From the NCBI GenBank assembly GCA_030267965.1, contig BRYA01000123.1:1-64000 (forward strand): a DNA stretch of 64,000 nucleotides, in the 5' to 3' direction. The notes below the pieces were generated by a model, which was given only the letters and a program-made list of their open reading frames with translations, ran no database searches and was not told where the DNA came from. The position numbers and the translations under genes are program-made. Origin of the DNA: Triparma columacea. Lineage: Eukaryota; Sar; Bolidophyceae; Parmales; Triparmaceae. Positions 22,919-34,526 of this stretch are shown here, piece by piece (the first letter of the stretch is position 1; each line of letters begins with the position of its first letter).

Positions 22919-25799
22919 CTACGGATGGCGCTTTCCACAGACGTCGCACTTGCGCCAGTCGACCTTGCCCATCATCGGGCACTCTCCGTCTCCTCCTCCA
23001 GCAGCGGGGGGGGCAGCTGGGACGCAGGTTACTTCTCCACTAGGCAGAGCCGATCCGAGGCTCTGCATATTGTTCAAAGCAGGGGTTGCGTTGGGAGGGG
23101 GTGGGAGCTCCTTCTCTTTTTTGACGCCCCATTCTAAGTCCTTCTTGTTGCCTGGTTTCTCGATCTTCTTCTCCTCCTTCTTCTTCGTGGCTGCCTGCCC
23201 CCCTTTGACCTTGACAGATGCGTCTCCCTTCAATGCCTGGTTCTTCGCGATTCCGAGCTCGGCCTGCAGGTGCTTCTTAAAGGCGAGGATGTCCCCATCG
23301 AACTTGGTGACGGTCTTGTGGTCGCAGATCCAGATTTCTTCGGCGACCTGAGAGATCAGCCTCATGTCGTGACTGACCAAAACAACGCCTCCTTTGAAGT
23401 CCTTGATGACCTCGGCTAGGCTGTCGATGCTCTCCATGTCGAGGTGGTTCGTGGGCTCGTCAAGGAGGAGAATGTGGGGGTTCTCCCTCCCCATTTTAGA
23501 GAGGACCACCCTGGCGAGCTGGGGAGGATCGAATTGGATGCTCGAAGAGGTTAGCAACAAAAAAGAAACGTCGATTTCAAGCCATTTCAGCGGGCGGCTC
23601 ACTTCGCCCCTCGCTTCGCTACAAAACTCTGTCTCACCTGACCGTCGCTGAGCTCCCCCATGACCTGGACCTGCATCTTGCCAGAGACTCCGAACCTGCG
23701 ATGAGTAAAGCGACGACCGAATGGGGTTAGCAATAAGATAAGGCATGTCATATATGTTTGAAGGCGTGTTGTATTCCGGCCCTTGCCGCTCCTCGCTTAG
23801 CTCGCCGTTCCTCGTCTCTCGTCTCGCCTTACCTTCCAAGGTACTTCCTCAGGTCTTCTGGTGCGTCGTCAGGGTAGAGAGTGCCGAAGAAGTCAAGGGG
23901 TGTCTTGGTCAGGTCAAGGACGTCAACGAAGTGCTGAGTGAAACGGCTCATCTTGAGGTGCATGTGGGGCCTGACGTCCCCGTTGGTGGGGATGAGCTCG
24001 CCGCACATGAGCTTGACTAGGGTGGACTTTCCAGCTCCGTTGGGTCCTACGAGGGCAATTCTGGAGTCGAGGTCGACGCCGAAGTCGAGGTTGGAGTAAA
24101 GGTTCTCGCAGTTGGGGTAATGGAACTCGACATTCTGGAAGGCGAGGACGGGGGGGGGAAGATGACCGGGCTCAGGGAACTTGAAGTTGAAGGCCTTGTC
24201 GACTACCGGCTTATCGGTAAGCCCCGCCCTGACCATCTTCTCCAGCACCTTCTCCTTCGACTGCGCCTGCCTGGCGTTTTTGGCAGTACCGTGCCCGAAC
24301 TTAGCAATGTACTCCTTCATGCTCTTGATCTGTTCCTGCTCCCACTTGTACTGCTTCCATTGGTTTTCAATCTTCTCACTGCTCGTCTTGACAAACTGGT
24401 CGTAATTCCCGTCGTAGTAGACGAGCTTCTTCTTCGACGTCAAGTGTATCATGTGCGTGCACACCCCGTTGAGGAAGTCCTGGGAGTGGGAGATCATGAG
24501 GAGGATCCTGTTCCACTTGGCCAGGTAGTCCTCGAGCCACAAGACGGCCTCCATATCGAGATGGTTTGTGGGCTCGTCGAGGAGAAGGCAAGCGGGCTTG
24601 ATGAAGAGGGCTCGGGCGAGTGCAACCCTGTGAGGAGTGTGTGGGTGGGGAGGTCAGAATTAAGGGATCAAATTTCGTAGCCCCCCCCCCCCCCCCAACC
24701 CCATCCTACCCAACCCTCATCAACCCTCACCTCATCCTCCAACCTCCTGAGAAGTCCTTGGTCGCCTTTCCCTGCATTTCGTGCGTGAACCCCAATCCCT
24801 TAAGGATGGCTCTAGCCCTGACCTCCGCGGTCTCAGCGTCCATCTCGTCAAGCCTTTCGTAGACCATGTTGAGGAGGTCCATGATCTTCTCCTGCTTGAG
24901 GTCTGCCTCGGGATCGTCCTCAGGGATGGCCCCCACGAGGTCGTTCAGCTCCTCGGCGTCCTTCTCCAGCTTGGCCCTCTCCTTGTCGACGGACATGACG
25001 GCCTCTAGGGCGGACATTTCCGTGGCCTCCACCTCCTCCTTGAGGTGGAAGAGGTCGATGCCGTCAGGGATGGGGATCGCCCTGGCCCCGATGGCGTTGA
25101 GGAGCGTGCTCTTCCCGCTCCCGTTGCTCCCGAGGAGCCCGTAGCGGTTCCCGCAGTTGAGGACGATCTCAGACTCGTCCAGCATCACGGAGCCCTTGTG
25201 GAGCATGGTGAAGTTCTGCACGTTGATGTCCTTGCTCCTGTTGTCGACCCCACCCTTGCTCTGAGCGTAGGTGCAGATGGTGCCGTCTCTCTCGGCGAGG
25301 AGGTCGGCAGCGGTCACTTCGCCGAATTCGGTGCCGCCTTTCTCCTTCATTGAGTCAGTGATTGCATCGAGCTTTGCATTTGGGTCATTTTGTTCGTCCC
25401 CATCATCCATTCCCTTCTTTCCCTTCTTTCCTTTCCCCTTGGCGGCTCTCTGAGGAGGAGCGAAGTCAGGGAGGAGCGAAGCAAGGGTTGAATCAGATTA
25501 GTTGTTGTTAGTTGATCACTATATACATCAACGACCTGGTTATCAACATGGTTCCATATCAATCGCGCCCTTCCCCTTACCTTGGCCTCTCTCGCAGCCT
25601 TGGCTGCAGCCTTCTTCTCCTCTTTGGTCATCTTCTTCTCAAACACCTGCTCCTCCCCTCCTCCCATTGCAGCTGCACTAGTGTCCTTTGCAAAAGCCAT
25701 TTCGGCAGCCCTCGCAGCAGACTCAAGAGCGGCTTCTTCGTCCCTGAGAGCCTGCGCTTCGGCGAGCTTTGCCTTCTTTTGATGCCACGATGTTGCCAT
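22919..25799 (-). CDS. ABC-F family ATPase (ABCF, ribosome-associated type)
   Basis: Five exons (25581-25799, 24731-25449, 23833-24627, 23638-23695, 22919-23518) splice in phase to 796 aa. There is no membrane domain. Two nucleotide-binding domains are seen: first with Walker [10 protein letters not shown], signature region DFSGGWRMR and Walker [14 protein letters not shown]; second with [16 protein letters not shown] and [15 protein letters not shown]. The linker between them is charged and helical. ABC-F proteins act on ribosomes in translation and ribosome assembly. The second signature (MGELSDGQ, then LARVVLSK) lies partly in a 58-nt exon. The C terminus carries an extra tail of about 100 residues ending [12 protein letters not shown], a Cys-x-x-Cys pair not typical of the family. 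Which ABCF subclass cannot be fixed by eye; ARB1/GCN20-like is most likely. Confidence 0.92.
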
Positions 25800-26527
25800 G
25801 TTGTTTCTGCGGGAGATTGAGGAGATTAATTTGGGTTTGAGGTTAGTTAGGGGGTTAATTAGGGTATCAATGATATTGCATTACGTAACACGTCCCATTA
25901 TCCCAATGAATTCACGCAATGTACACAATATCCTTCTAATTTCAATCAATTGGGATCATCGTCGACCTCCCACCGCTCGTCTGAATAGCTCATTTGCAGC
26001 TCAAACAAACGCACTAATCCCAAATTTCCACACACACTAACACCGCATCTTCAATCTTACGTCCTATACAGCTAAATATTGCTTGAACGACCCTTTTAAA
26101 AAGTGGGCAAATTTAGGGGAAAGAATAATTTTGGATTTTCCATCATTCCATTTCTTATCGATTGCTTTTCCTCCTTCTAAAAACAACTGGAAGAGACGAC
26201 GGGGAAAAGTAGACCCGCAGAGGAAGGGGCTCAGCGGAGACATCCGGGGAGTCGTCTGTTGTTGTTGAAAACGCCTTCCAGGATCGTAACCCCAACCCTA
26301 CTTTTCAATGGAGTCAAAATTAACATTGCCGTTGACGTCTCCCAACCTACAATCCCCCCTCTGCTCCCCCGTTAAAGGGTTAAAAAAAAAAAAACGTTCC
26401 GTCCTCCTCTTCCCCCAAATAATAATCTATCCCCACCATTTTTTCACCCTTTCAGCCTCAACATCCGAGAAACCGAAACTTAGTCTTCACCACTTTCACA
26501 CTATCACCATCCAAAATCCCCAAAGGG
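25800..26527. promoter_or_regulatory. Divergent promoter interval: ABCF / OSCA-like channel
   Basis: The 728 bp separate the ATGs at 25799 (minus) and 26528 (plus). They hold both promoters and leaders. An A-run is present at about 26382-26393. Short open frames occur here, but none has family-like composition or a conserved motif. Confidence 0.45.
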
Positions 26528-29500
26528 ATGAAGTCAGACGCGACTTCATCGGCTAGAGGGGTCGAGCAGGAAGACGCCGCGGTCGCTGGTGAGTCTCCTC
26601 CCTCCGTCAGTCCTTCTCATTCCCCTTTCCCCCCTCCTTCCCGATGCTCGGGCTATCAGTTATCCCTCCTCCCTCCTTGATCTCTAACTTAACCCCCCCC
26701 CCGACCCCCCAGCCGAGGGTCTCGGTAAGAACTTTCGCGACACTCCATGGGTAATCCCACGCAAGGAGGTGGCTCTCCAGCACGGCGCTGCTTCAGTCTT
26801 TGAGTCTGGCAAGGCCTCCATTTGGGACACAGGGCCCAAGCAGCTCGGGGGCCTCGGGGAGGGGATCTCCCTCTACTTCTACATCCTCAAGATTCTCTCT
26901 CTCTACTTCTTCGTGGCGTCTTTGCTTGCCGTGCCTCACATGCTGTTCTCCTACAGCGGGGAGGCTCTGGACGAGCAGGTTGTTGGCCAGACGTCCCCCC
27001 TGATCAAGCTCACCGCCATCAACCACGCCGACCCCGCGGTCCTCGAGGCCGAGGACGACCCCTCGGGTCCCAGCGCCGAGGCTGAGGCTGCCGCAACGTA
27101 TTGCAAGTCAACTGCCTACAACCTCAACTTTTACACTTGCCTTGAGCTGGAGGACCTGGGGAAGACCAACCAGTTCACCATTCCAGTTCGACAAGCCACG
27201 TCCACAACGGGAACATGGGACTCATCATCGCAACTTCAAATGACCCTAACCTTAGCGATGCTCGACTGCGATCTCGGCTGCGGTTGCAACTTCGACCTCT
27301 CCCTGCAGGAAGGTGAAACATCCTTCTCCCTCCCCTCCACCTCCTCAATCAGCACCTGCGCCGATTACTACTTAGAGCTTGGTTATGACATGGAATCCTC
27401 CACGTGTGCGATTTCGGGCTCTTCACCATGCGGGGATGTCTCGTGCGCGGATGTCCTGCTGACACAGGGAGCGGCTGCATTCGCCGGTGCCGAAGAAAAG
27501 TGTGATCAGTGCTGTATTCCGTCCATATCATGTGGAGAGTACAACCCCTCGAGGGAGAACCTCAACCTTGCCCCTTTCTACAACGCCACCGTGACCAGGG
27601 ACGACGCCTCACTCCTGATTTCCCTCTGCGACATCACCTACTGCCTCCTTTTCGTCTTCCTTTGGAAGTACATGGGCAGAAAGGTCGCCGTGGTTGTGCG
27701 TCAGACCGACGACGACAATGTGACTGCTGGAGATTACACGGTGTCCGTCGCGGGCCTGCCCCCCAGCGCGACGGAGGAGCAGGTGAGTTGTTCAGCCTCT
27801 ATGACTTCGAAAACTGCGCGAGCTCGTGCTTCCATACAAGGTGTACTGCCTCCGTAGACACCGTAATAACTCACACACCCGCAACCCTACCATTTCCACT
27901 CGTCGCTTGTTGCTTCACCACAGGTCAGGAAGCACTTCTCAGACATCTATCAGCTCTCGGAGCCCGATTGGACCTTTCCCGGTTACGTTTGCGGCCTCAT
28001 TGGCAAGAAGCAAGCCCGCCTTCCAGAGGAGTGCGTCAACTACGACCAATCACCTCTGCAGGACCTCGAGCCGGTCAGGGACGTAAGTTGCCACGGGAAG
28101 GAGAACTACATCGGCTCGTGGGTTGCTGACGTCAACATCGCGCACCCTAACGGGAAGCTCATCAGGCGCTGCCAGGCTCTGAAAAAGTACTCCAACAAGC
28201 TTCTCGAGGCCAGGGCAAAGGTCAAGAAGTACTCTTCCGGGACTCCCCTGAAAGGAGGAGAGAACCCAAAGAAGCACAAGCAAGCAGAGAGAAAGCTCCA
28301 GGTCCTTGAGGAGAAAATTGCCAAGATCCACAAGTCACTGCAATCCTCTGCTGCTTCCTTCACCCGCATCGACAAGGAGTGCATGTACGCCTTCGTTACC
28401 TTCGAAAACGAGGATTCGTACATTCGCTGCCTCGAGGACTACGGGAGGTACTCAACGAGGTCGTTTATCAGGCCCTGGACCTGGTTAGTCCCCCCTCAGC
28501 CCCCCACCCTCAAATTTCAGGGTCAATATCACCTCTCTGTAGACGAGTCTCCAGAGCCCAGCAATATTATGTGGGAAAATTTGGAGACTTCCTACATCAG
28601 TGGACTTATAAGGAAAGCCGTCACTGCTACAGTGACCATCACTATGCTTGTCATCTCCCTCGCTCTCGTTATCCTCGTGAAGGCTGTCAAGACAGATGTC
28701 GAGTCCGCTGTCCCAGACCTCGCAAAGTGCACCTCGGGTCTCCCCGCTGTTTTTAACACAGATTATGACTCAATCGAATACGTCTGGTTCGAAGGTTTTG
28801 ACGAACTCTGCGGAGAGGGCAACTTCATCACCGTCGCCAACTTCTTCAATGCAACGGAGGAAACTGGTGAGGATCAAGTACAGGAATATATCACTTTGTA
28901 TGAGGGTACATGCGTCGATCCATGCGTTGTCGATTCGACTGATAAGATGACTTGCACGGGTTACAACGGCCAAGCCTTGGAGGACGACACCGTTTTCACT
29001 CGCCTCCGTTCCTTCTCGGCTTACCAGACTGGGAATGGTATGGGAGGACAAGGTTCTGGACAGGTAAGGAGCGACGAAGAGCAAGGGATCGGCTAGTACA
29101 TATTCGAAGTTCGAATCGAAGCTCACCCTCCCCCGCCGTCAATATCGCTCCTTTCCTCGCGCAGCTTCTAGGTAAACCACTTTACTTTGATTTCGACGAT
29201 TGCCCGGGGGACGATTATTCAGAATGCGACAAACTTGGAGAATACATCACAATGACGCTGGAGGATCACCCAGACCTCGATGAAACCGACATTTCGTACA
29301 AGTTTGACGACACATCCGTTCTCTCCTGCGTCGATGATCTAGACCCATCCTGGGTGCCCTCCTCAGGGACGGTCCAACAGGATTGTGTTCAGGTTCAGAA
29401 GCAGACCATGAAGGGATGCTTTTGCCTCACGGCGATGATCGACTCAATCGAACAGTACGGTATTCTCGACGGTGCCCAGAAGCTGTACGAAGATTATTCG

Positions 29501-30883
29501 GGCGTGTGCGGCGACTTTGCCAAGCAGTACGTTCTCGCCCAGACGCTGGTCATCGGATCTGCGGCCATGGTATCGGTCATCAACGTTCTTTTGAAAGTTG
29601 CAATCAAAGGAATGGCCTCCTTTGAGCACCACAAGTCCCTCTCGAACGAGACCAAGGCCATATCCTCCCAGATTGCCATCACCATGTTCGTCAACACTGC
29701 CATCATCATTATGATAGTGCACGCAGCGATCGAATTCGTTCCTCTTAATTCTCTGGGAATGCTCAACGGGTCGGCCGACGATTTCGACTTTAATTGGTAC
29801 GTGAATGTTGGGTCTGCCATTATCCTTACCATGGCCATTAACTCTGTCTCGGTTCACATTGGACCTATGGTGGGTTATTATGTCATTCAGCCCATCAAAC
29901 TGTGCATGGCAGGAGTGTCGGCGACGCAGCGGTCACTTAACAAAAAGATGGAGGGTCCTGAATTTGAAATTGACGACCGGTTCCCGATGATACTCAATAC
30001 GTTGGCGGTAACTATGGTCTTTTCCTCTGCCCTTCCGATTCTTCTCCCTATCGCGTTTGTCGCGTGCCAGCTCTTCTACCATGTCGACAAGCTCCTCCTC
30101 CTGCGGTACTTTAGGAAGCCTCCTGCATATGATGCCAAGCTGGCCAGCGGGACGGTCCACCTTCTACCCTTTGTGCTCATAGTCCACTGCGCGTTCGCCA
30201 CATGGATTTACGGCTCCCCAGATGTTTTCCAGTCAACTTGCATATCTCTCGACTCTTTCGACTACGAGGAGTATCTGGCGTCTGCCGGAGAGTACGATAG
30301 CATGAACATGCTTCCGAGGCTCTTGAGACGGAACGTGTTCCCGATGTTCCTCCTCACAATTTCACTCACGGCGCTGATTATCTACGAGTACTTTGGTAGC
30401 TGGATCGTCAGTATGCTCTTGAAGGGCACCGTCGGTAATGCTCTCAAGGTAGTCTTTGCCCCATTCAAAAAGCTCTGGGCGTGCTGCTGCGCAAAAGCCC
30501 TCTTGGTCGAGAAGGAGTTCAACCCACCCTTCACAAAGGATTTTGTCAGAGGATATCCCAAAGGGGAGCACCCCCCGTCCCTCTCCCAAAAGGCCGGGTG
30601 GGAGCTAACCAAGGACGACGAAGGCTTCTCTGTGCATCGAAAGATGTGGTTAGACACCGGAGAGGTCGAGGGAAAGAGGCACACGGAGGGGGAGATGAAG
30701 AAGACCTGGGAGGCGATAAGGGACACTCAGGTCCACGCATATAACATTCGCCTTAATCCAAAATACACAGACGCCATGATAGCTAAGGACGAGTTGATCA
30801 GTGCACTAAACAGGAACACAGATGCAGAATTTGAAGTGGAATCAGCTCCCGCTGCGGGCAATAAGGTCGTACCGGTATCCTAA
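26528..30883 (+). CDS. OSCA/CSC1/TMEM63-like (DUF221-type) cation channel
   Basis: Exons 26528-26588, 26713-27782, 27924-29063 and 29165-30883 splice in phase (1, 0, 0) to 1,329 aa. The first membrane segment (ISLYFYILKILSLYFFVASL) is followed by a long Cys-rich extracytoplasmic loop and a second membrane segment. Then comes a cytosolic RRM-like pair typical of the family: YTVSVAGLPPSATEEQ and CMYAFVTFENEDSYIRCL, separated by a coiled segment (KAKVKKYS to KIHKSLQSS). The family hallmark PEPSNIMWENLE precedes the channel core of about nine hydrophobic segments. OSCA/TMEM63 proteins are mechanically or osmotically gated ion channels. The protein is longer than most members because of two Cys-containing loops (27045-27560 and 28700-29500). 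Assignment rests on the hallmark and architecture; function is inferred. Confidence 0.8.
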
Positions 30884-31103
30884 TCCCAACCCCCCCCCCA
30901 GTAAAGAAGAGTCAAATGTTCTTATTGATAATCGTCGAAAGTTCTTATTCTGTTGGCCTTAGCTTGCCCTTGCATTTTTGTTCTGTGAGCGATCCTATCG
31001 CACACATCACCGAGGGGGCGCTGGCCTAGCTTGAAGCGTCAGAAAGTAGTAACAATACATCACACACGACAGGTCCATTTTTATATTTCTTGTTGTCAGA
31101 GCC

Positions 31104-34100
31104 CTAACCTGTCATGTCCTTCTTCGCCTGCACGAAGCAGTCCTGGAAGGGGAAGTCGACTGCAACCATCTGTGGGGTGATTGGTGAAAAGGGTTAGGGA
31201 ATGGGAGTGCGGGCCTGCACAGTCATCCTCGGCAACGACATGTGTTATTTGCTCGTCGCTTCACATGGGTCCAAACTCACCTCGACCTTTTCCCCCTTTT
31301 CTTTGCCCTGTTTCGCCGCAAGCACCTGGCTCTCCATCCTTTGTCTCGCCAGCAGGTCTGCCAGCACCTCCTGCTGCGCTGTGATGGCTTCATCTATCTT
31401 CATGTTCCTGGCCGTCCTAATCTCAACGATATCCTGGAGGGCCTGGAACGTCGGGGGGGTCGAGTCCATCGTCGTCGCCGTCGCCTGCCTGGTGCCTCCC
31501 ATTGCGTGGTGCGATCCACCCGATTCCTGGGGCGCAGAGGTTCGGGTAATTAGGCCGGCGCCGGTAGTGTATTGAACGCCGCTGGCGGAGAGGGACCTGG
31601 TGGCCTTCATCCTTGCCGTGGCGGAGGCCAGGTTTGACATGAAGATTTCGTAGCTGGCGTGGAAGGACTGAAGGAGTTGGGTACGCTGGGAGCGGTGGAT
31701 AGCGTCGAGGGACGGGGAGAGGGGCAGGGGGGGGTTGGGGAAGCGGGATTCGAAGTTCGTCGTGGGTGGTATGAAGGTCAGGTTCTTATGTTTCTTGGAG
31801 GCGGTAGTGTGGCAGTGGGGGGCCGAGGAGTGCGCATGTAAGTGGCCGGTGGATACTTTGGGCTTAGGAAAGTTGTAGAGCCCCGCGGGTTCCACGACTG
31901 TCAGTTGGGGGCGCCTCCTCAGCTCCGCGAGGGCCTCTGCGACCTCCCTATTTATTTGGGCCTCGAGTTTGCTCGGGGAGGTGGACTGTATTACGGGGGG
32001 GGGCGGTGCGGAGTACTGGGCTGGGGGGAGCCCGTCGTACGATCGCGGCGTGAGAGGCTTCGGAGAAGTTCGGGGAAGGCTTGCGCCCCCTCCGCTGGAG
32101 GAAGCCCGGGGAGAGATGTGGGACGAGGAAGAGAGCGAAGAAGGGGGGGAAGTTGAGGAAGAGGAGGAGGAGGATGACGCTGAAGAAGACTTTCCAGTGG
32201 AAGTGCGCCTGTAGGTCTGCGCCGGCGTGACTAGGACAGAGTCGGTTGTTTGGTCCGCCCTGCCCCTCTTCCCTCCCTCGGCATGGTTTGCCGACGACTG
32301 GCGTTTCTTGCCGGTAGATTTGCTGGTGGATTTTGGGGCCTTGGTGTTCTTCTTGGGGGTGGCCGGGGGCTTTTCCTCGTCGCTTTCGTCCTCGAGGAGG
32401 GGCTTCTCATTGACGGCGAAGGGCACCACGCCCATCCAGCCCCAGTTGTTCTTCCTATCCTCGACAAATAGGTTGGAGATAGGGGAGGAGGGCGTAGCAG
32501 CGGGGGGAGGCTTGGAAACGGCGATGGTATCGTCGAAATCACTCAAGATCTAGGGGGAAGGGGAGGTGAGTGGATAATAAGGAATAAATTATGTTCTCTC
32601 ACATTTCTCTAGCACACCCTCACCTTGGTATTGATCTCCCCGTACCCGCTCCTACCATTGAAGTGTGTCGTGATGACGACCATGATCCCGTTGGCCCCAA
32701 TCTTGTTCACGGTGATTTTATTGGTGACATATCTGTCGTCCGACTTCTCCATGCTCCACTCCGCTGGGAGGTTACAGAGGGGGGACGACTGTTGGACGGC
32801 CAGCTCGTCCGAGTAGTAAAGGACGTTGCCGTCCGAGAGCTCGAAGAGAACTCTCGAGCCGTCGGAGATACCCGAGGCCGTAACGACGGTCCTCATGGCC
32901 CTGCGGCGGGAGGAGCCTCCAGAAGTACCGGCGGACTTCGAGGCCGAGGGGGGAGGGATCTCCATGTCGTTCGTCATGAAGGGGGGGCTGTCGTTGTCAA
33001 GGTCAACGACGCGCACCCCATGGCCGCCGGCGAAGGCGTACGAACCGAACACGCCCACAGCGTTTTCTGTATTGGGGACATCGACGAAGGAGGGGCGTTT
33101 GGACTCCGGTCGTGGTTCGTGCTGGGTGGGGGGGGGAGGGCGAAGGGGTTAGAGGGGGGGGGAGGAGGGGGGGAGTAAATCGGGACAGCTTCCTCTCACC
33201 TTCTCTTCCCCCGACAGGTCCCACAGCCTTATGCACTGCCCCTGCGATTTGCTCACGCCCTGCAGCCCCCCCTTGCCCCTTCTGAAGGCCAGGTACTCCA
33301 CCGTCATCCCATTGCTCTGGGTGTCGTATATGCACTCCCAGATCGGGTCGGGATTGGCTGCGGTGGGAGGCTTGAAGGACCAGATGTGGATGTTCTTGAT
33401 GCCCTTGCCACAGAAGAGGCGGTAGGAAGAGTCGGAGGTGTCAAGGCCGTCGGAGAGACGAGTGACGCTACCGAAACCCTTCAGCTTGGCGTCCTGGTGC
33501 TTGAAGATACGCACGAGGGACGAAAGGTTGCCTAATTTTTTCTGCGAGTGTGGCGGGGAGGAGGAGTTAGTGGGTGAACTAACAATTTGAGCCCCTCCCT
33601 TCCCCCCTTCCCCCCCCCTCTACCCCCTCCCCGCCTCTCACCTTGCCGGAGTTTTTGTAGAACTCCTCCACGTTGCTAAGGTCCACGCAAACCATCTCTA
33701 CCGATCCCCTCAGCACCCCCCCAAAGCAGAACCTCCCATCCTCCGTGATTCCCAGAGACATAATTAAATTCGTATGTAAACCCTTGGCCTGGATGTGCGC
33801 CATAATCTCACCCGACCCGGCATGGGGATACTCACCAGCAGCCCCAGCCCCCTTCTTGTTGGAGGAGTAGTTTAGGTCAAACAAACGAAGAGTTCCGTCG
33901 GCGAATCCGGCAAGCATAAAGTTACCCGAGGGAGTAATCTTGAGAGATGTGCATTCACTACTCGTGGGGTATGTGTGTACCTTCTTTTTGGAGAAATTGG
34001 GGAGTGAAGTGATGGAGGCGGGGGGTGTGAAGGAGGAGGACTGGTTTGTGGGACAGGGAGGGCTTGCGAATGGTGTAATTGGCTTTAATCGTCCCTAAAT

Positions 34101-34301
34101 CATATAGAAGGGAAACAATATGGGGTGTTAGAAAACTTTTGACGTAAACATGGCAAGAAAACAACTATTATCCTGAATCTCCGCCTCTGAGGAGGATGCC
34201 CATTTTCACCCAATACGCACCTGCTCATCCTTCATAGGCGCAGTAGTGGCCGGTGATGTAAAGGAGAGGACACTAGTGTCACTCGTAGATGACACACTCA
34301 T
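31104..34301 (-). CDS. WD40-repeat protein with disordered C-terminal half
   Basis: Six exons (34221-34301, 33642-34094, 33200-33541, 32624-33121, 31281-32549, 31104-31169) join in phase 0 throughout to 902 aa. The first 470 residues contain beta-propeller blades, for example CTSLKITPSGNFMLAGFADG followed by TLRLFDL, then SYRLFCGKGIKNIHIWSF and GQCIRLWDLSGEEK. The rest is Ser/Pro/Lys-rich and presumably disordered, with a short helical region near the end (ITAQQEVLADLLARQRMESQ). A final 66-nt exon encodes MVAVDFPFQDCFVQAKKDM. No enzyme motif is present; a scaffold role is inferred. The precise WD40 subfamily is not recognised. The stop lies 220 bp from that of the convergent channel gene. Confidence 0.8.
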
Positions 34302-34526
34302 GGGCTATGGCAAGGAAGAGAGGAATAGTTTTGAGCACGAGGGATTATTCGGGCGTAAAAAGGCGGGAAGAAATATCAGTGCGAGGAGTGCCTCAAACAC
34401 TACGAGGCGGCCCAAACGACCACTACGGGGGACGCAAACGACGATGACCACCCAGAATACAAAAAACGCTTCATTTACAGCTACGTTACAGCTAACGTTA
34501 CAATCTAATTTACATATCTGGCTCTC

